From Bradyrhizobium canariense (lineage in GTDB: Bacteria; Pseudomonadota; Alphaproteobacteria; Rhizobiales; Xanthobacteraceae): a stretch of DNA of 64,000 nt. How positions within the stretch are numbered: position 1 is the first letter of the stretch; every line of letters begins with the position of its first letter. The DNA is taken from contig NZ_LT629750.1 in the NCBI RefSeq assembly GCF_900105125.1, positions 5,607,001-5,671,000 on the forward strand, in the 5' to 3' direction. The notes beneath the pieces were generated by a model. That model worked only from the letters and a program-made list of their open reading frames with translations. It was not told the DNA's origin and ran no database searches. The position numbers were made by a program, and so were the translations under genes. This document shows, in pieces, positions 25,237 through 35,339 of this stretch.

Positions 25237-25989
25237 TCACTCATTCCCCGAATTGAAATCGTCGCCCTGCGGCGCTGGTGCGGCGATGTTTTCGGGGCGC
25301 GGTCCGTTGTGCGGACGGCGGCGGCGACGCGGCGGAAAACGCTCGCCGCCATTACCCTCAAAGCCGGGGCCGCCATTGATCTGCGGCTGCGGGCCGGTAA
25401 TGAAGGACGGCAGGCGATCGACGCTGCCATTATCGGCTATCACCGGCTGCGGCTGTTGTTGCGGCTGGGGCTGCGGTTGATATTGCGGCTGCTGACGATG
25501 GTCGCGATTATGGTTGTGCTCGCGCGGCGGGTGCTGCTCGCGCGGAGCATAGGGCTGGCCCTCGCGCTGATGATTGTCGCGCGGCACGAAGGGCTGCTGC
25601 TGCACCGGAACGAAGCCGGGCTCCTGTCCGAAATTCGAAAAATTCTCGCTCTCTTCGTCGCCATCCTCCGACGGGGACATTTCGTTATCGGTACGCGGTT
25701 GCGGCTGATTCTGACGGAACTGTTCCTGGGCCGCGGCAATCAGCCGGAAATAATGCTCGGCATGCTGATAGTAGTTCTCGGCGGCCACCGGATCGCCGGA
25801 ACTGCGGGCGTCGCGCGCCAGCTGCACATATTTTTCAGCAACGTGGGATGCGGTGCCTCGGATCTTGATGTCGGGTCCGTTGGATTCGAACACCCGGGTC
25901 ATCGGGTTCTGGCCGCGTCGGTTGTTGTTGTTATTGTTGTTATTGTTGTTCCGGTTACGCATCCGCTTGTTGTTCTGACCGTTTCTCAT
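25237..25989 (-). CDS. DUF4167 domain protein with poly-asparagine tract
   Basis: A 250-residue protein. Residues about 30-95 form the DUF4167 domain (VFESNGPDIKIRGTASHVAEKYVQLARDARSSGDPVAAENYYQHAEHYF), which looks like a short helical repeat. A ten-residue asparagine run (residues 14-23) precedes it, and the C-terminal half is disordered, rich in Gln, Pro, Arg and His. The family is widespread in Rhizobiales and its function is unknown; the basic low-complexity tails suggest RNA binding, which is inference. It is last in the lysC-ptsP-prfA-prmC direction. Confidence 0.87.
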   Translation of the reverse strand: MRNGQNNKRMRNRNNNNNNNNNNRRGQNPMTRVFESNGPDIKIRGTASHVAEKYVQLARDARSSGDPVAAENYYQHAEHYFRLIAAAQEQFRQNQPQPRTDNEMSPSEDGDEESENFSNFGQEPGFVPVQQQPFVPRDNHQREGQPYAPREQHPPREHNHNRDHRQQPQYQPQPQPQQQPQPVIADNGSVDRLPSFITGPQPQINGGPGFEGNGGERFPPRRRRRPHNGPRPENIAAPAPQGDDFNSGNE

Positions 25990-26478
25990 GTCTTGCCTTT
26001 ATTCCAGCCCTGAAGTTTTCAGCCTTGAGGTTAAAAGCCTTGAATTGTCGGTATCGTAGTCACTTCGCCCGATGCGGCTCGCATCATGGGCACAATGGCA
26101 GTGCAGTTCGATTCCACACCGATTTCGCCATCTGTCACGGTCACAAAGACACGTTCCCCCTGCAGCCCGGCACACGCCGCCGGCTGCACCAATCATTCAG
26201 CCTGCCAAAAACAAGCACAGGTTTGTCGCGTGAGCTTTCAAGCGCAATAGCAGGCTTTCGTTCGCTTTGCGGTCAGCAGCGGCGCAGCTCTCAAAAGCCA
26301 TCGCGCTTGATCAGACCTGCGTTTTCGGAACCTTTCACTCGGGGCGGGTTCTCGCTCTGAGAACTCTGACTTCACCCGTAGCATCTACGGGGCCAGCAAC
26401 CCTGGACCGATGTTGTGGGCGGAACGTAGTCGCTCCCGCAGGATATTCCAAGTGCTTTTTTTGCATTTCAATTGGGCT
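25990..26478. other. Intergenic region without a recognisable gene
   Basis: These 489 bases lie between prmC and DUF4167, both on the minus strand. I see only short open frames with no ribosome sites and no known RNA. The DUF4167 promoter is presumably here, but I could not place it. A T-run (TTTTTTT near 26456) lies just past the prmC stop. Confidence 0.5.
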
Positions 26479-27366
26479 TTATGTGGGCAATTTCCGGCCA
26501 GCGACGGCCCGCGGGATGCCGGCCAGGTCGGCCTTGGGAGGTCTGTCGTGCATTAACCCTGCCGCCGTCATCAATTGTTCAACTTGGCTGCTCTGGCCGT
26601 GACCGACCTCCACGATGAGTGCGCCATCGGACGCCAGCAGCCCGGCTGCCTGCGGAATAAGGCTGCGATAGGCGGCAAGGCCGTCCGGGCCGCCGTCCAG
26701 CGCGCGATGCGGATCGTGGTCGCGGACTTCGGTCGCAAGGTCGGCGATTTCGGCGGAACGAATATAAGGTGGATTTGACGCGATCAGATCGAACGCACCT
26801 TGCAGCCCAGTCGCATAGTCGCACGCGACGAAGGTGGCGCGATCGCCAAGCCCGAGGCGGCCAGCATTGGCGCGAGCTGTCGATAACGCAGCCACGCTGA
26901 TATCGGTGCCGACACCGTCGGCTTCCGGCAGCTCGGACAACAGCGCCAATAAAATTGCGCCGGATCCGGTACCGATATCGGCCATGCGCAGCCGGCGGTT
27001 TGCGCGAGGTATGACGCGCAGCATTTCCAGCGCCAGCTCGACCACTGTCTCGGTGTCGGGTCGCGGCACCAGCGTCGCGGCCGAGAGTTGCAACGGCAAG
27101 CCCCAGAATTCCTTGGCCCCGAGAATGCGCGCAACCGGCTCGCCTGCGAGACGGCGGCGGGCTGCCGCCTCAAGCCGCTCGGCTTCCGCCGCGGCGAGGG
27201 GCCGTGCGGCGGCAGCGATCATGCCGGTCAAATCGAGCCCCAGTTCGGCGCCGACCAGAATCCGTGCGTCGAGTTCGGCTGAATCGATGCCGTGCGCACG
27301 AAACCGTTCTGTCAGCCTGCGTCGTGCGATCTCGACGGTTTGTCCGGGGGGATAGCCGGCGCTCAC
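26479..27366 (-). CDS. prmC: Release factor glutamine methyltransferase
   Basis: PrmC (HemK) methylates the glutamine of the GGQ loop in release factors 1 and 2, using S-adenosylmethionine. The 295-residue product has an N-terminal helical domain, [16 protein letters not shown] (SAM binding, about residues 128-143) and the catalytic SNPPYI motif (about 197). Translation starts at GTG 27366, overlapping the prfA stop by four bases (GTGA), so enzyme and substrate are made from one coupled message. The order prfA-prmC is widely conserved. Confidence 0.95.
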   Translation of the reverse strand: MSAGYPPGQTVEIARRRLTERFRAHGIDSAELDARILVGAELGLDLTGMIAAAARPLAAAEAERLEAAARRRLAGEPVARILGAKEFWGLPLQLSAATLVPRPDTETVVELALEMLRVIPRANRRLRMADIGTGSGAILLALLSELPEADGVGTDISVAALSTARANAGRLGLGDRATFVACDYATGLQGAFDLIASNPPYIRSAEIADLATEVRDHDPHRALDGGPDGLAAYRSLIPQAAGLLASDGALIVEVGHGQSSQVEQLMTAAGLMHDRPPKADLAGIPRAVAGRKLPT

Positions 27367-28448
27367 GCCGCGGCGCCCTGGGCGGCGAGCTGGGCCGCCT
27401 GATGCTCCGTCGTCAAGGCGTCGATGAGTTCGCCCAGCGCCTCGCCCGCGATGACCTGCGGCAGCTTGTAGAGCGTCAGGTTGATGCGATGATCGGTGAC
27501 GCGTCCTTGCGGAAAGTTGTAGGTGCGAATGCGCTCGGAGCGGTCGCCGGAGCCGACCTTCTCGCGGCGATCGGCCGAACGCGCGGCGTCGATGCGCTGG
27601 CGTTCGGCGTCGTAGATGCGCGAGCGCAGGATGTTCATCGCGGACGCCCGGTTCTTGTGCTGCGAACGGCTGTCCTGCATCATCACCACGATGCCGGTCG
27701 GAATATGGGTGATGCGGATCGCTGATTCGGTCTTGTTGACATGCTGGCCGCCGGCGCCCTGCGCGCGCATCGTCTCGATCTTGAGGTCATCGCTCTTGAT
27801 GTCGACATCGACGTCCTCGACTTCAGGCAATACCGCAACGGTCGCCGCCGAGGTGTGAATGCGGCCCTGCGTTTCGGTGTCGGGCACGCGCTGCACGCGG
27901 TGCGCGCCGGATTCGAATTTCAGTTTGGCGAACGCGCCTCGCCCCCGCACCTCGGCGATGATTTCCTTGTAGCCGCCCATGGTGCCTTCGCTGGCCGAGA
28001 TCACTTCGACCTTCCAGCCCTGCAGAGCGGCGAAGCGCTCATACATCCGAAACAGGTCGCCGGCGAACAGCGAGGCTTCATCGCCGCCGGTGCCGGCGCG
28101 GATTTCCAGCACCACGTTGCGATCGTCCATGGCGTCCTTGGGCAACAAGGCCACGCGGATCTGCTGCGCCAGCTCCACGCTGCGCGCGGCCAGCATTTCG
28201 CGCTCGGCTTCCGCCATGCCGCGCATCTCGGGCTCGGTCGCGGCATCGGCGATCAAGGCATCGATATCCGCCATCTCGGCATTGGCCGCGCGGTAGGCCT
28301 TGACGGCATCGATCAGCGGATTGAGCTCCGCCAGCTCGCGCGTAATCCGCACGTAGTTTTCGGAGTTCACCTGACCCAGCAGCTCGGCCTCAAGCGAGGC
28401 GTGGTGCGCCAGCAGGATATCAAGTTTGGCTTCAGGAAGCATCGACAT
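27363..28448 (-). CDS. prfA: Peptide chain release factor 1
   Basis: RF1 recognises UAA and UAG stop codons and triggers peptide release. The 361-residue protein contains the GGQ catalytic loop ([12 protein letters not shown], about residue 231) and the codon-recognition region ([14 protein letters not shown], about 180-193). The start at 28448 ([10 protein letters not shown]) matches the family; the frame continues open to 28490. It lies 48 bases after ptsP and is coupled to prmC. Confidence 0.96.
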   Translation of the reverse strand: MSMLPEAKLDILLAHHASLEAELLGQVNSENYVRITRELAELNPLIDAVKAYRAANAEMADIDALIADAATEPEMRGMAEAEREMLAARSVELAQQIRVALLPKDAMDDRNVVLEIRAGTGGDEASLFAGDLFRMYERFAALQGWKVEVISASEGTMGGYKEIIAEVRGRGAFAKLKFESGAHRVQRVPDTETQGRIHTSAATVAVLPEVEDVDVDIKSDDLKIETMRAQGAGGQHVNKTESAIRITHIPTGIVVMMQDSRSQHKNRASAMNILRSRIYDAERQRIDAARSADRREKVGSGDRSERIRTYNFPQGRVTDHRINLTLYKLPQVIAGEALGELIDALTTEHQAAQLAAQGAAA

Positions 28449-28496
28449 GGTTTGGTCTCGAATGACGAAGAGGGCGCTATACGAAAACAAGCGCCG

Positions 28497-30764
28497 CTAC
28501 AACGAAAGCCCTTCGGCCTCGGCGAACTCGATCAGCTTTTGCCGGATCGATACGCTGCCGGACGGCGCATCGAGCAGCGGCATTATCATCGCCTCGGCCT
28601 TTCTGGCGTCGAGGTCGAGGATCAGCGCCTTAACCGGGCCGTGCGCGGTCGCTGACAGCGACAGCGAACGGTAGCCTAGCGCGATCAGCGCGAGCGCGCC
28701 GATCGGCTTTGACGCCATCTCGCCACACAAGGACGCGGATTTTTTCGCCGCCTGCGCTTTTTGCACAATATCGCGCAGCGCCCGCAGGATCGGCGCCGCC
28801 AGGATATCGAATCGTTCGGAGACCTTGGCGTTGCCGCGATCGACCGCGAACAGGAACTGGAACAGGTCGTTGGATCCGACCGAGACGAAATCGACTTTTT
28901 TCAGCAGTTCGTCGAGCTGGTACAGCAGCGCCGGCACTTCCACCATGGTGCCGACATCGACGCGCTCCGGCAGCGCATGTCCGTGCTGACGCAAGTATGT
29001 CAGCTCGCGCTCGACGATGCCCTTGGCGAGATCGAATTCGGCGACTTCGGTGATCATCGGAAACATGATGCGCAGCGCGCGCCCGCCGCCGGCGCGCAAC
29101 AGCGCGCGGATCTGACCACGCAGCAGGCCCGGCCGGTCGAGACCCAGCCTGATCGCGCGCCAGCCGAGCGCCGGATTTTCCTCGATCACGGTTTCCATAT
29201 AGGGCAGCGCCTTGTCGCCGCCGATATCCAGCGTCCGGAACGTCACGGGCTTGGAGCCGGCGGCGTCCAGCACCGTGCGATAGAGCGCGAGCTGGTCGCT
29301 GGTGCGCGGCAGGCTCTGGCCGACCATGAATTGCAGTTCGGTGCGGAACAGGCCGATCCCGGCGCTGCCGGTGTCGTCGATGTGCGGCAGGTCGATGGCG
29401 AGGCCGGCATTGATCATGAGTTCGACGGGCTGGCCATCCTTGGTCTTGCAGGGCTTGTCGCGTAGCGCCGAATATTGCGCCTGCCGGCGCGCACGGAAGC
29501 GCACCCGCTCGGCATAGGCCGATTCGATTTCCGCCGACGGGCGGACATAGATCTCGCCGGAGGTGCCATCGACGATGATGGCGTCGCCGGGATCGGCAAT
29601 ACCCGGTGCGTTCGGTACTTCGCCGACGGCGGGAATGCCGAGCGCGCGCGCCACGATCGAGACGTGGGAATTGGCGGTGCCTTCCTCCAGTACCAGTCCG
29701 CGCAGGCGCTTGCGATCGTAATCGAGCAGCGCCGCAGGCCCCATCGCGCGTGCGATCAGGATGGCGTTGTCGGGCAGTTGCTCCCGCGACGGCGCGTGAT
29801 CCTGCCCGACCAATTGCCGCATCAGCCGATGGCCGAGATCTTCAAGGTCATGCAGGCGGTCGCGCAGATAGGGATCGGTGGAACGCAGCATGCGCGCGCG
29901 GGTGTCGGACTGCACGCGTTCGACGGCGGCTTCCGCGGTGAGACCGGTGGCGACTGCCTCGTGCAGCTTGTGCGACCAGCCGTGATCGTTGGCAAACATG
30001 CGGTAGGCTTCGAGCACGTCGCGATGTTCGCCGCCATCGGCGACGTCGCCGCGCTCCAGCATGCGGTCGAGGTCGGCGCGCAGTTTTGCCAGCGCCGCGT
30101 CGAGCCGCCTGATTTCCTTCGGCAGGTCCTCGGCAATGTAATTGGTGATGACGACGCGCGGCTCGTGCAGCACCACATGGCCGAGCGCGATGCCGTCGGA
30201 CAGGATCGCTCCGGTTTTGTGCAGCGAATGCCGCGCGGCGGGCTCGGCGCCCGGCTGCGCCAGCGCGGACAATTCGCCCGAGGCGATCATCTCCGCCACG
30301 ACCATCGCCGTGGTCTGCAGCGCCTCGACTTCCTCCTCGACATAGGTGCGCTTGGCGCGGTTCTGCACCACCAGCACGCCGAGCGTGTTGCCGGCGCGCA
30401 GAATCGGAACGCCGAGGAATGAATGGTAGATTTCTTCGCCGGTCTCGGGCCGGAACGAGAATGCCGGGTGGTTTTGCGCGTCGCTTAAATTGAGTGGCGT
30501 CGCCTCGCTCGCGACCAGGCCGACCAGGCCCTCATGCGCGCTCAGGACGGTGCGATGGACGGCGTCGCGGTTAAGACCTTCGGTGGCGTAGAGCTCCAGC
30601 GTGTTGTCGACGCGCAGCACATAGGTCGAGCACACCTCGGCCACCATATTGGCCGCGATCAGCACCACGATCTTGTCCAGCCGCTCCTGGGCTGAGACCT
30701 GCTCCGCCATGGTTTCGCGGAGCCGTCTCAACAAGACGCGGGGACCTCCCGACGCGCTCCGCAT
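28497..30764 (-). CDS. ptsP: Nitrogen PTS enzyme I (phosphoenolpyruvate-protein phosphotransferase)
   Basis: A 755-residue EI-Ntr that takes phosphate from phosphoenolpyruvate and passes it to the regulatory carrier NPr. Domains in order are a GAF sensor (about 20-165), the EI N-terminal domain with the phosphorylated histidine near residue 366 (GTANSHVSIVARALG), and the PEP-binding TIM barrel (about 430-740) with GIGLFRTE and a C-terminal SLCGEMA. The start at 30764 (MRSASGG) is chosen for GGAGGAGG ten bases upstream. It lies between lysC and prfA, as in other Rhizobiales. Confidence 0.95.
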   Translation of the reverse strand: MRSASGGPRVLLRRLRETMAEQVSAQERLDKIVVLIAANMVAEVCSTYVLRVDNTLELYATEGLNRDAVHRTVLSAHEGLVGLVASEATPLNLSDAQNHPAFSFRPETGEEIYHSFLGVPILRAGNTLGVLVVQNRAKRTYVEEEVEALQTTAMVVAEMIASGELSALAQPGAEPAARHSLHKTGAILSDGIALGHVVLHEPRVVITNYIAEDLPKEIRRLDAALAKLRADLDRMLERGDVADGGEHRDVLEAYRMFANDHGWSHKLHEAVATGLTAEAAVERVQSDTRARMLRSTDPYLRDRLHDLEDLGHRLMRQLVGQDHAPSREQLPDNAILIARAMGPAALLDYDRKRLRGLVLEEGTANSHVSIVARALGIPAVGEVPNAPGIADPGDAIIVDGTSGEIYVRPSAEIESAYAERVRFRARRQAQYSALRDKPCKTKDGQPVELMINAGLAIDLPHIDDTGSAGIGLFRTELQFMVGQSLPRTSDQLALYRTVLDAAGSKPVTFRTLDIGGDKALPYMETVIEENPALGWRAIRLGLDRPGLLRGQIRALLRAGGGRALRIMFPMITEVAEFDLAKGIVERELTYLRQHGHALPERVDVGTMVEVPALLYQLDELLKKVDFVSVGSNDLFQFLFAVDRGNAKVSERFDILAAPILRALRDIVQKAQAAKKSASLCGEMASKPIGALALIALGYRSLSLSATAHGPVKALILDLDARKAEAMIMPLLDAPSGSVSIRQKLIEFAEAEGLSL

Positions 30765-31116
30765 GTGCTGAAATCCTCCTCCGCGAGGCCAGCCCGCCGG
30801 GTGGCCGGGAGCTGGCGTTAAACTCAGACAAAACAACAATTTTACTCATTCGGCGCCGTCGCAAGCCACGGATACCGGCCGAATCGGAAAACCGAAACTG
30901 TGTCGCAGTCCGCGGCAGCCCGCCCTTCAGGCCGTATAGCGAATTGAGGCTGATCTTGCCAAGCAAAACGCCTGCCAGAGACGATAACGTCTCCGCTGGT
31001 CAAATGCTGCGGGTGCTAAGAGAAAAACCTTCTAAATTATAACTATTCGAGATCGATTCCCGCGTGTGGCGCCTGCCGCCGATCTTGCCATAGCCAACGC
31101 GACGGCGAGATCACGC
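30765..31116 (-). promoter_or_regulatory. Leader and control region of ptsP
   Basis: This gap separates lysC from ptsP. On the minus strand a consensus TATAAT lies at 31036-31041, without a clear -35. A GAGACG-ATAA-CGTCTC dyad occurs at 30978-30993 in the putative leader. No open frame is convincing. The leader would be about 265 bases long. Confidence 0.35.
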
Positions 31117-32370
31117 TCAGACCTGGTCGAGCCCATAAAGCGTATGCAGCGTGCGCACCGCGAGTTCGGTATAGGCGGCGTCGATCAGTACCGAAAACTT
31201 GATCTCGGAGGTGGTGATGGCGCGAATGTTGATATTGCGGGCAGCCAGCGCGCCGAATGCCTTGGCGGCGACCCCGGCATGGCTGCGCATGCCGCTGCCG
31301 ATGACAGAGACCTTCGCCACGTCGGTGGCGCTGTCGAGCCGCGCGTAGCCGATCTTGCCCTTCGCCGAGTTGATGGTGTCGCGGGCGCGGCCGTAGTCGG
31401 AGGCCGGCACCGTGAAGGTAAGGTCGGTGGTTTTGCCGTCTTCGGAGACGTTCTGCACGATCATGTCGACATTGATGTTGGCATCCGCGAGCGGCCCGAA
31501 AATGGAAGCGGCGACGCCCGGCTTGTCCTCGATCTGGCGCACGGAAATCTGGGCTTCGTCCTTGGAAAAGGCGATGCCGGTGACGACGTGGTTTTCCATG
31601 ATTTCCTCCTCGCTGCAGATCAGCGTGCCCGGCGGCGTACCGTGCGGGTCGATATCTTCGGGCTTGTCGAAACTGGAGCGGACGAAGATCGGCATGTTGT
31701 ACACCATGCCGAGTTCCACCGAACGGACCTGCAGCACCTTGGCGCCCTGCGATGCCAGCTCCAGCATGTCCTCGAACGCGATCTTTTCGAGCCGCCGCGC
31801 CTTGGGAACCACGCGCGGGTCGGTGGTGTAGACGCCATCGACGTCGGTATAGATATCGCAGCGGTCGGCATGAATGGCGGCGGCAATCGCGACCGCCGAG
31901 GTATCGGAACCGCCGCGCCCCAGCGTGGTGATTCGGCCGGTCTGCGGACTGATGCCCTGGAAGCCGGCAATCACGGCAACTTCCTTGCGGTCCTTGAAAC
32001 GGCTGATCAGCTCGCCGCCGTCGATCTCGAGAATCCGCGCTGAAGCGTGGGCGTCACTGGTCCGGATCGGGATTTGCCAACCCTGCCAGGAGCGCGCCTG
32101 GACGCCGATCGCCTGCAGCGCGATCGCCAATAGCCCGGAAGTGACCTGTTCACCGGACGCCACCACGGCGTCATATTCGCGCGCGTCGTGCATTGGCGAG
32201 GCGTCACGGCACCATTCGACCAGCTCATTGGTCTTGCCGGCCATCGCCGACACCACCACGGCGACGTCGTGACCGGCGTCGACCTCGCGCTTCACGTGGA
32301 GCGCGACGTTGCGGATACGGTCGAGATTGGCGACGGATGTGCCGCCGAATTTCATGACGAGGCGACCCAT
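31117..32370 (-). CDS. lysC: Aspartate kinase
   Basis: Aspartokinase phosphorylates L-aspartate, the committed step to lysine, threonine and methionine. The 417-residue protein has KFGGTSV at residues 7-13, the kinase core with GRGGSDTSAVAIAAA (about 150-165), and two C-terminal ACT domains (about 265-410) that bind feedback amino acids. The start at 32370 (MGRLVMKF) is clear; a further 96 open codons upstream are not part of the family. Its product is not coupled to ptsP. The PH-domain gene is divergent. Confidence 0.96.
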   Translation of the reverse strand: MGRLVMKFGGTSVANLDRIRNVALHVKREVDAGHDVAVVVSAMAGKTNELVEWCRDASPMHDAREYDAVVASGEQVTSGLLAIALQAIGVQARSWQGWQIPIRTSDAHASARILEIDGGELISRFKDRKEVAVIAGFQGISPQTGRITTLGRGGSDTSAVAIAAAIHADRCDIYTDVDGVYTTDPRVVPKARRLEKIAFEDMLELASQGAKVLQVRSVELGMVYNMPIFVRSSFDKPEDIDPHGTPPGTLICSEEEIMENHVVTGIAFSKDEAQISVRQIEDKPGVAASIFGPLADANINVDMIVQNVSEDGKTTDLTFTVPASDYGRARDTINSAKGKIGYARLDSATDVAKVSVIGSGMRSHAGVAAKAFGALAARNINIRAITTSEIKFSVLIDAAYTELAVRTLHTLYGLDQV

Positions 32371-32528
32371 GACGACCCGTGCATTCCTCAAGAGGATAAG
32401 TAAGCTGATCCGCGCGGAAACCGGAGCGCGGGGATGGAAAGGCGCGTATACATAGCGGCGTGGCCGGGGGCAAGCGGGTTCCTGCTGCCCGTGGGGCGGA
32501 CCGGGGTGCGGTGATTGAGGCAGGAAGT

Positions 32529-32996
32529 ATGGGGCGTTATATCGACGATATTCTGCAGCCCGGTGAGAAGGTGTTGTATTCGACCAACGCGCACTGGATC
32601 TTTTATTTGCCGGCGATCGCGGCCTGGGTCGTGGCGATCGTGTTCCTGGTTTTGTCACGGATGTTCGTGACCGACACCCCGGTGCTGCTCTGCCTGTCGC
32701 TGGCGGCCATATCGGCCATTTTCGCGTTATACAAAATGCTGACGGCCTGGTTCCATCGCTGGACCACCGAGACCGACGTGACCAATTTGCGCGTGGTGCA
32801 CAAGGCCGGCTTCATCAAGCGCCGAACCTTTGAAATGAGCCTCGACAAGGTCGAGAGCGTCGACGTCAATCAGAGCATCCTCGGCCGTATCCTGAACTAT
32901 GGCGATGTCACGGTGCGGGGCGTCGGCGAGGGAGCCGAGACGATCAAAACCATTGCTTCGCCGCTCGACTTCCGCAATCACATCACGGCGCGGTAG
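32529..32996 (+). CDS. PH-domain (YdbS/DUF304-like) membrane protein
   Basis: A 155-residue protein with two membrane helices (WIFYLPAIAAWVVAIVFLVL and LLCLSLAAISAIFALYKML). A bacterial pleckstrin-homology domain follows (about 80-150: TTETDVTNLRVVHKAGFIKRRTFEMSLDKVESVDV). Such proteins are membrane-associated and of unknown function. The start at 32529 has AGGAA six bases upstream. It precedes ubiG by 16 bases and is probably cotranscribed with it. Confidence 0.87.
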   Translation: MGRYIDDILQPGEKVLYSTNAHWIFYLPAIAAWVVAIVFLVLSRMFVTDTPVLLCLSLAAISAIFALYKMLTAWFHRWTTETDVTNLRVVHKAGFIKRRTFEMSLDKVESVDVNQSILGRILNYGDVTVRGVGEGAETIKTIASPLDFRNHITAR

Positions 32997-33012
32997 GAGC
33001 GGCGCGCAATCC

Positions 33013-33792
33013 ATGGCCATCCAGCAACAAAACTCTCCTGCCCAAAACTCTCCTGCCAGCGCCGCGGGCAGCACGGTCGATCCCGCCGAAGTCGCGAAAT
33101 TTTCCAAGCTGTCGGACGAATGGTGGGATCCGAACGGCAAGATGGCGCCGTTGCACAAGATCAATCCGCTGCGGCTGACCTATATCCGCGATGCCGCCTG
33201 CCGCAAGTTCGAACGCAACGCCAAAAGCCTGAGCTGCCTTTCCGGCCTGCGCATCCTCGATATCGGCTGCGGCGCCGGCCTGTTATGCGAACCGTTCACG
33301 CGGCTCGGCGCGCAGGTGATCGGGGTCGATCCGTCCGCCAGCAACATCGCGGCGGCCAAATTGCATGCCGACAAGGGACATCTCTCGATCGACTATCGCT
33401 GCACCACGGTCGAGCAGATGGACGTGCGCGAACGCTTCGACATCGTGCTGGCGATGGAGGTGGTGGAGCACGTCGCCGATGTCGGCATGTTCCTCAACCG
33501 CTGCGCGGCGATGCTGAAGCCCGGCGGAATGATGGTGCTCTCGACGCTGAACCGCAACTGGAAGAGCTTTGCGCTCGCCATCGTCGGTGCGGAGTATGTG
33601 CTGCGCTGGTTGCCGCGCGGCACGCATCAATGGGACAAGTTCGTCACCCCCGATGAACTGGCGCGTCATCTGCTGGACAACAAGCTCGTCGTCACCGAGG
33701 AGACCGGCGTGGTCTACAGCCCGTTCGCCGATCGCTGGAGCCTCTCGACGGATATGGACGTGAATTACATGGTGATCGTGGAAGGGGCGTAG
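33013..33792 (+). CDS. ubiG: Ubiquinone biosynthesis O-methyltransferase
   Basis: UbiG performs the two O-methylations in ubiquinone synthesis. The 259-residue protein has the family's KFSKLSDEWWDPNGKMAPLHKINPLR start region (about 30-55) and SAM motif LRILDIGCGAGLLCEP (about 79-94). It also has the MEVVEHVADV, HQWDKF and NYMVIVEGA segments. The N-terminus contains two identical copies of a 15-bp unit at 33028-33057, giving QNSPAQNSPA, in the non-conserved leader. It follows the PH-domain gene by 16 bases. Confidence 0.95.
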   Translation: MAIQQQNSPAQNSPASAAGSTVDPAEVAKFSKLSDEWWDPNGKMAPLHKINPLRLTYIRDAACRKFERNAKSLSCLSGLRILDIGCGAGLLCEPFTRLGAQVIGVDPSASNIAAAKLHADKGHLSIDYRCTTVEQMDVRERFDIVLAMEVVEHVADVGMFLNRCAAMLKPGGMMVLSTLNRNWKSFALAIVGAEYVLRWLPRGTHQWDKFVTPDELARHLLDNKLVVTEETGVVYSPFADRWSLSTDMDVNYMVIVEGA

Positions 33793-33933
33793 ATCGGACC
33801 TGCGTCATCCTCGCCCCGCTTGCGGGGAGAGCGAGTGGACCGCAATCCTGTCATGACGCTGTTCCAGTTGACCATCCGAGCCGCGCCCGGCACGGTGGCC
33901 GCCCTTCTTAGCTGCCAGCCGATTCCCCAGCAC

Positions 33934-34833
33934 ATGATCAGCACCGCCACGCTCTGGATTCCCTTCACCATCACCGCTGCGCTGGGGCAGGTCGCGCGTA
34001 ATGCGATGCAGCGGAGCCTGACCGGGCCGCTCGGAACCTGGGGCGCGACCAATATCCGCTTCCTGTTCGGCTTTCCGTTCTCGCTGATTTTCTTTGCCGT
34101 GGTGATCCTGGCGACCGGCGACGCCGTGCCGTGGCCGACCGCGGCATTCTGGCCGTGGCTGATGCTGGGTGCGCTCAGCCAGATCATCGCCACCGGGCTG
34201 ATGCTGCTCGCCATGAACGACCGCTCGTTCGTGGTGACGACGGCGTATCTGAAAACCGAGGCGATCCAGACCGCAATCTTCGGCTTCGTGTTTCTCGGCG
34301 ATCATCTTACCGCGCTGAAAGTGGTCGCGATCCTGATCGCGACCATCGGTGTCATCGTCACCGCGCTGCGGCCCGGCGGCGAAAAGAGTTTTGCGGAACT
34401 AAAGCCGACGATCATCGGGTTGGTCGCGGCCGCGGCGTTCGCCTTGTCGGCGATCGGTTTTCGCGGCGCCATCATCACCGTGCCGGGCGTCACATTCGTG
34501 ACCGCGGCGTCCTATACGCTGGTATTCGGCCTGTTCGTGCAGACGCTGGTGCTGACCATCTACCTGCTTTTGCGCGCGCCGGAGATATTGAGAAAAATCC
34601 TGGGCCTATGGCGGCCGTCGCTGTTTGCCGGCTTCATGGGCGCGTTCGCCTCGCAGTTCTGGTTTCTGGCATTTGCGCTCACGGCCGCCGCCAATGTGCG
34701 CACGCTGGCGCTGGTCGAGGTGCTGTTCGCGCAAGGCGTGGCGTATTATTCCTTCAAGCAGCCGCTCTCGGTGCGCGAGCTTTCCGGCATCGCGCTGATC
34801 GTGGCCGGCGTCGGGCTTTTAGTGGCGGTGTAG
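33934..34833 (+). CDS. DMT-superfamily (EamA) transporter
   Basis: A second drug/metabolite-type carrier, about 299 residues with some ten hydrophobic helices. Conserved pieces include NIRFLFGFPFSLIFF, LKTEAIQTAIFGFVFLGDHLT and LVEVLFAQGVAYYSF. The start is uncertain: ATG 33934 fits the first helix, while ATG 33853 and TTG 33820 are in frame. It converges with the DUF1178 gene. The substrate is unknown. Confidence 0.85.
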   Translation: MISTATLWIPFTITAALGQVARNAMQRSLTGPLGTWGATNIRFLFGFPFSLIFFAVVILATGDAVPWPTAAFWPWLMLGALSQIIATGLMLLAMNDRSFVVTTAYLKTEAIQTAIFGFVFLGDHLTALKVVAILIATIGVIVTALRPGGEKSFAELKPTIIGLVAAAAFALSAIGFRGAIITVPGVTFVTAASYTLVFGLFVQTLVLTIYLLLRAPEILRKILGLWRPSLFAGFMGAFASQFWFLAFALTAAANVRTLALVEVLFAQGVAYYSFKQPLSVRELSGIALIVAGVGLLVAV

Positions 34834-34853
34834 ATTTATCTGATGCTTGCGCG

Positions 34854-35339
34854 TCAGTTGCGGTCATCCGGTAGCACCGGCAGCGGCGACACCTCGATGC
34901 CTTCGTCGATCAGCGAGCGCGCCTCTTCCGGCGAGGCTTCGCCATAGATCGGGCGATGCTCGATATCGCCATAGTGCATTTTGCGGGCCTCGTTGGGAAA
35001 GCGTTCGCCAACATTGTCGGCGTTTTTCACAATGTGGTCGCGCAACTCCTTGAGCTTGGTACGCAACTCGCGTTCCTGCGCCATCATCAGCGGTGTTGAA
35101 GCGGTCGTTGCGACATCGGTGGAAGGCGCTGGGACTGGAGCAGCCGCGGGAGCCACCGCGTTATCGCGGGTTTTCCTGCTCACGATCTGCGGGGCCATGA
35201 TGGCGCGCTCGACCTTGGTCGAGCCGCACAGCGGGCAGTTCACCAGCTTGCGTTTCTCCTGCGATTCGTAGGCCGAGGAACTCTGGAACCAGCTTTCGAA
35301 CGCGTGGCCGCGTTCGCAGCGCAGATTGTAATGGATCAT
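34854..35339 (-). CDS. DUF1178 zinc-ribbon-like protein
   Basis: A 161-residue protein beginning MIHYNLRCERGHAFESWFQSS, the DUF1178 signature. A C-x2-C (NCPLCGS, about residue 37) and an upstream cysteine suggest a zinc ribbon. A Pro/Ala/Thr linker leads to a conserved C-terminal helix region (NVGERFPNEARKMHYGD). Function is unknown. It overlaps the nitrilase stop in ATGA and ends the comF-grxC-nitrilase run. Confidence 0.88.
   Translation of the reverse strand: MIHYNLRCERGHAFESWFQSSSAYESQEKRKLVNCPLCGSTKVERAIMAPQIVSRKTRDNAVAPAAAPVPAPSTDVATTASTPLMMAQERELRTKLKELRDHIVKNADNVGERFPNEARKMHYGDIEHRPIYGEASPEEARSLIDEGIEVSPLPVLPDDRN

Noticed and set aside
32371..32658. A 96-codon N-terminal extension of lysC
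   Set aside because: KFGGTSV must be near the N-terminus in aspartokinases. The extension is low-complexity Arg/Pro-rich and overlaps the divergent PH-domain gene.
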